This document shows, piece by piece, positions 5,261 to 6,503 of a DNA stretch of 6,503 nucleotides; the stretch's first letter is position 1; each line of letters starts with the position of its first letter. The translations under genes were made by a program, and so were the position numbers. Location of the stretch: NCBI GenBank assembly GCA_023436385.1, contig JAEZJH010000150.1, forward strand, positions 1 through 6,503, read 5' to 3'. The notes under the pieces were generated by a model, which was not told where the DNA came from, ran no database searches, and was given only the letters and a program-made list of their open reading frames with translations. This DNA comes from Pseudomonadota bacterium. Lineage in GTDB: Bacteria; Myxococcota; Myxococcia; Myxococcales; Vulgatibacteraceae.

Positions 5261-5356
5261 AAGCTCCCGACGACGAGCGTTCGCGAAAGCGCCGACCGGG
5301 CGCCGGCCCGCCACCGGAAGTCGAGGTGGCTGCTAAGCTCCCGCCCACGACCCGCC
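5261..5356 (+). other. Leader of the histidine kinase gene
   Basis: These 96 bases lie between the tRNA terminator and the kinase start. TAAGCTCCCG occurs twice (5260-5269 and 5334-5343), 74 bases apart. TTCGCGAA (5280-5287) is an 8-bp palindrome. I see no convincing -35/-10 pair and no Shine-Dalgarno sequence directly before GTG 5357. The kinase promoter must lie here if the upstream terminator is effective. Confidence 0.4.
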
Positions 5357-6503
5357 GTGGAGGGTGCCCTGCTCGACCTCGCCACACTTCGAACCCCCGG
5401 ATCCCCCAGGATCGAGCCGCTCCGCTGGCTGGTGGGGCTGCGATGGGTAGCGCTCCTCGCGGTGCTGGCCGGCGCCGGCGTCGCGCCCCTCTTCTCCCTG
5501 GGCGTCAACGTCCCGGTACTCCTGGCCGCGGTGGCCCTGGGCGCGGTCTACAACCTCTTCTTCTCGATCCAGCTGCGGCGGCGGCCGGAGCGGGTCCGGA
5601 ATCCGCTCGTCCAGGTCCTCCCCGACTTCGGCGCCCTCACCCTGGTCCTCTGGGCCTCGGGCGGAGCCGCCAATCCCTTCCTCTCCCTCTTTTTCGTCCA
5701 CGTCGTCCTGGTCAGCGTCCTCTCCGGCCGGCGGGCGACCCTGGTGGCCAGCGCGATGGCGCTCCTCTGCGCCGCCTTCCTGGTCCTCGCCGGCGCCGTC
5801 CCCGCCCTGGCCATCTCCCGCTACACCCCGGCCCCCGGCTACGAGACCGTCTTCCACGGCCTCGCCTTCGTGGTGACCATCGTCGCCAGCGCCTACGTCG
5901 CCTACCGCTCCGCCGCCGAGGTGGCCCTCCGGCGCCGGGAGGCGGAGCGGGCCCAGCGGGCCTCCCACCGCGACACGGAGATCCTCCTCGCCGCCCTCGA
6001 CCGCCTCGAGGTCGGCGTGGAGGTGGTCGACCCCGACGGCTCGCCCCGCTTCCAGAACCGCCACCTCCTCGAGAAGGAGCACGATTCCCTCTCCTGCTGG
6101 CGCGACTCGAGTACCTGCGAGCCGATCGACGGCAAGTGCCCGGTGGAGGAGGCGCGGCAGGGCCGGCCGGGCTCCTGCCGCTTCGCCCAGCGCGACCGCG
6201 GCGGCCGCGAGCGGATGATCGAGCTCCTCTCCTTCCCCCTCTCCGACGATCGGCCGGCGCCGGTGCTGCGGATCCACCTCGACCGCACCGAGACCTTCCT
6301 CGCCGAGCGGAAGCTCCTCTTCGCGGAGCGCCTGGCCAGCCTCGGCCGCACGGTGCAGGCGGTGGCCCACGAGCTCAACACCCCGCTCGCCACCATCCAG
6401 ACCCTCGCCGCCGACATGCGCGCCGCCCTCGCCGCCGCGCCTCCGGCGGTGAACGAGCTGGCCAAGGATCTCGACCAGTCGGCGGCGATCATCCTCGACG
6501 AGA
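5357..6503 (+). CDS. RegB/PrrB-like membrane sensor histidine kinase with four-Cys PAS (3' end outside window)
   Basis: Sensor kinase that autophosphorylates a histidine and passes the phosphate to a response regulator; 382 full codons are visible. GTG 5357 is the first ATG/GTG/TTG in this frame after the terminator; no Shine-Dalgarno is seen. N-terminus PLRWLVGLRWVALLAVLAGA resembles RegB. About six hydrophobic segments fall at 25-48, 50-72, 86-101, 107-122, 126-148 and 166-184. GGAANPF (102-108), between segments 3 and 4, matches the GGxxNPF quinone-binding motif known in RegB/PrrB. After a basic linker, a compact PAS-like domain (about 206-302) begins LEVGVEVVDPDGSPRFQNR and holds C247, C254, C261 and C274 (Cx6Cx6Cx12C). 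The HisKA dimerisation region has ASLGRTVQAVAHELNTPLAT with phospho-acceptor H338, close to the RegB H-box (AHELGTPLAT). The ATPase domain is past the edge. Inferred role: sensing quinone or redox state. It is set apart from the tRNA unit by the terminator. Confidence 0.93.
   Translation, partial: MEGALLDLATLRTPGSPRIEPLRWLVGLRWVALLAVLAGAGVAPLFSLGVNVPVLLAAVALGAVYNLFFSIQLRRRPERVRNPLVQVLPDFGALTLVLWASGGAANPFLSLFFVHVVLVSVLSGRRATLVASAMALLCAAFLVLAGAVPALAISRYTPAPGYETVFHGLAFVVTIVASAYVAYRSAAEVALRRREAERAQRASHRDTEILLAALDRLEVGVEVVDPDGSPRFQNRHLLEKEHDSLSCWRDSSTCEPIDGKCPVEEARQGRPGSCRFAQRDRGGRERMIELLSFPLSDDRPAPVLRIHLDRTETFLAERKLLFAERLASLGRTVQAVAHELNTPLATIQTLAADMRAALAAAPPAVNELAKDLDQSAAIILDE

Noticed and set aside
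5333..6370. A 345-codon open frame antisense to the histidine kinase
   Set aside because: Low-complexity Gly/Glu/Asp/Ala translation with no signal or domain, opposite a gene with strong family motifs.

Overview
The DNA is very GC-rich and the codons strongly favour G/C in the third position. Two secreted metalloproteases end in a MYXO-CTERM-like tail (short Cys/Gly motif, hydrophobic stretch, terminal Arg cluster), a sorting signal known mainly from Myxococcota. With the RegB-like kinase, this points to a myxobacterial-type (former Deltaproteobacteria) chromosome. The genus cannot be read from the sequence. There is no sign of phage, IS element, CRISPR array or plasmid functions.

Left block (1-2948, minus strand): four secreted-protein genes read toward the left edge. 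In transcription order they are a small exported beta-rich protein (A1, 2948-2388), a metzincin-type zinc metalloprotease with a MYXO-CTERM tail (B1, 2391-1516, ATGA overlap with A1), a second paralogous metalloprotease (B2, about 1570-560), and a second small exported protein (A2, 470 to beyond the edge) distantly related to A1. The block is thus two copies of a two-gene module in mirrored order, A-B-B-A, all on one strand. The A proteins share a core (D-x-VVRG-x-VV, then V-V-F-L-R-R) that resembles, by eye, the OB-fold of TIMP/netrin domains. That suggests an untested enzyme/partner or enzyme/inhibitor idea.

Middle block (3094-5260, plus strand): a 145-bp divergent intergenic region separates the secreted block from gltX (glutamyl-tRNA synthetase). 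After gltX come a hairpin, a TTGACA promoter-like element, a small secreted protein of unknown function, then tRNA-Gln(CTG), a second TTGACA promoter-like element, tRNA-Glu(CTC), and a strong intrinsic terminator. The enzyme that charges tRNA-Glu therefore sits beside both of its candidate tRNA substrates.

Right block (5357 to edge, plus strand): the N-terminal 382 codons of a membrane histidine kinase. It has six predicted membrane segments, an exact GGxxNPF motif (the quinone-binding signature of RegB/PrrB kinases), a PAS-like domain carrying four cysteines, and a RegB-like H-box. The ATPase domain lies outside the window. The likely role is redox or respiratory-state sensing.

The most interesting points are the mirrored metalloprotease/beta-protein module with its TIMP-like resemblance, the putative extra disulfide in B1, the RegB-type kinase with an added four-cysteine PAS domain, and the gltX/tRNA-Gln/tRNA-Glu cluster.
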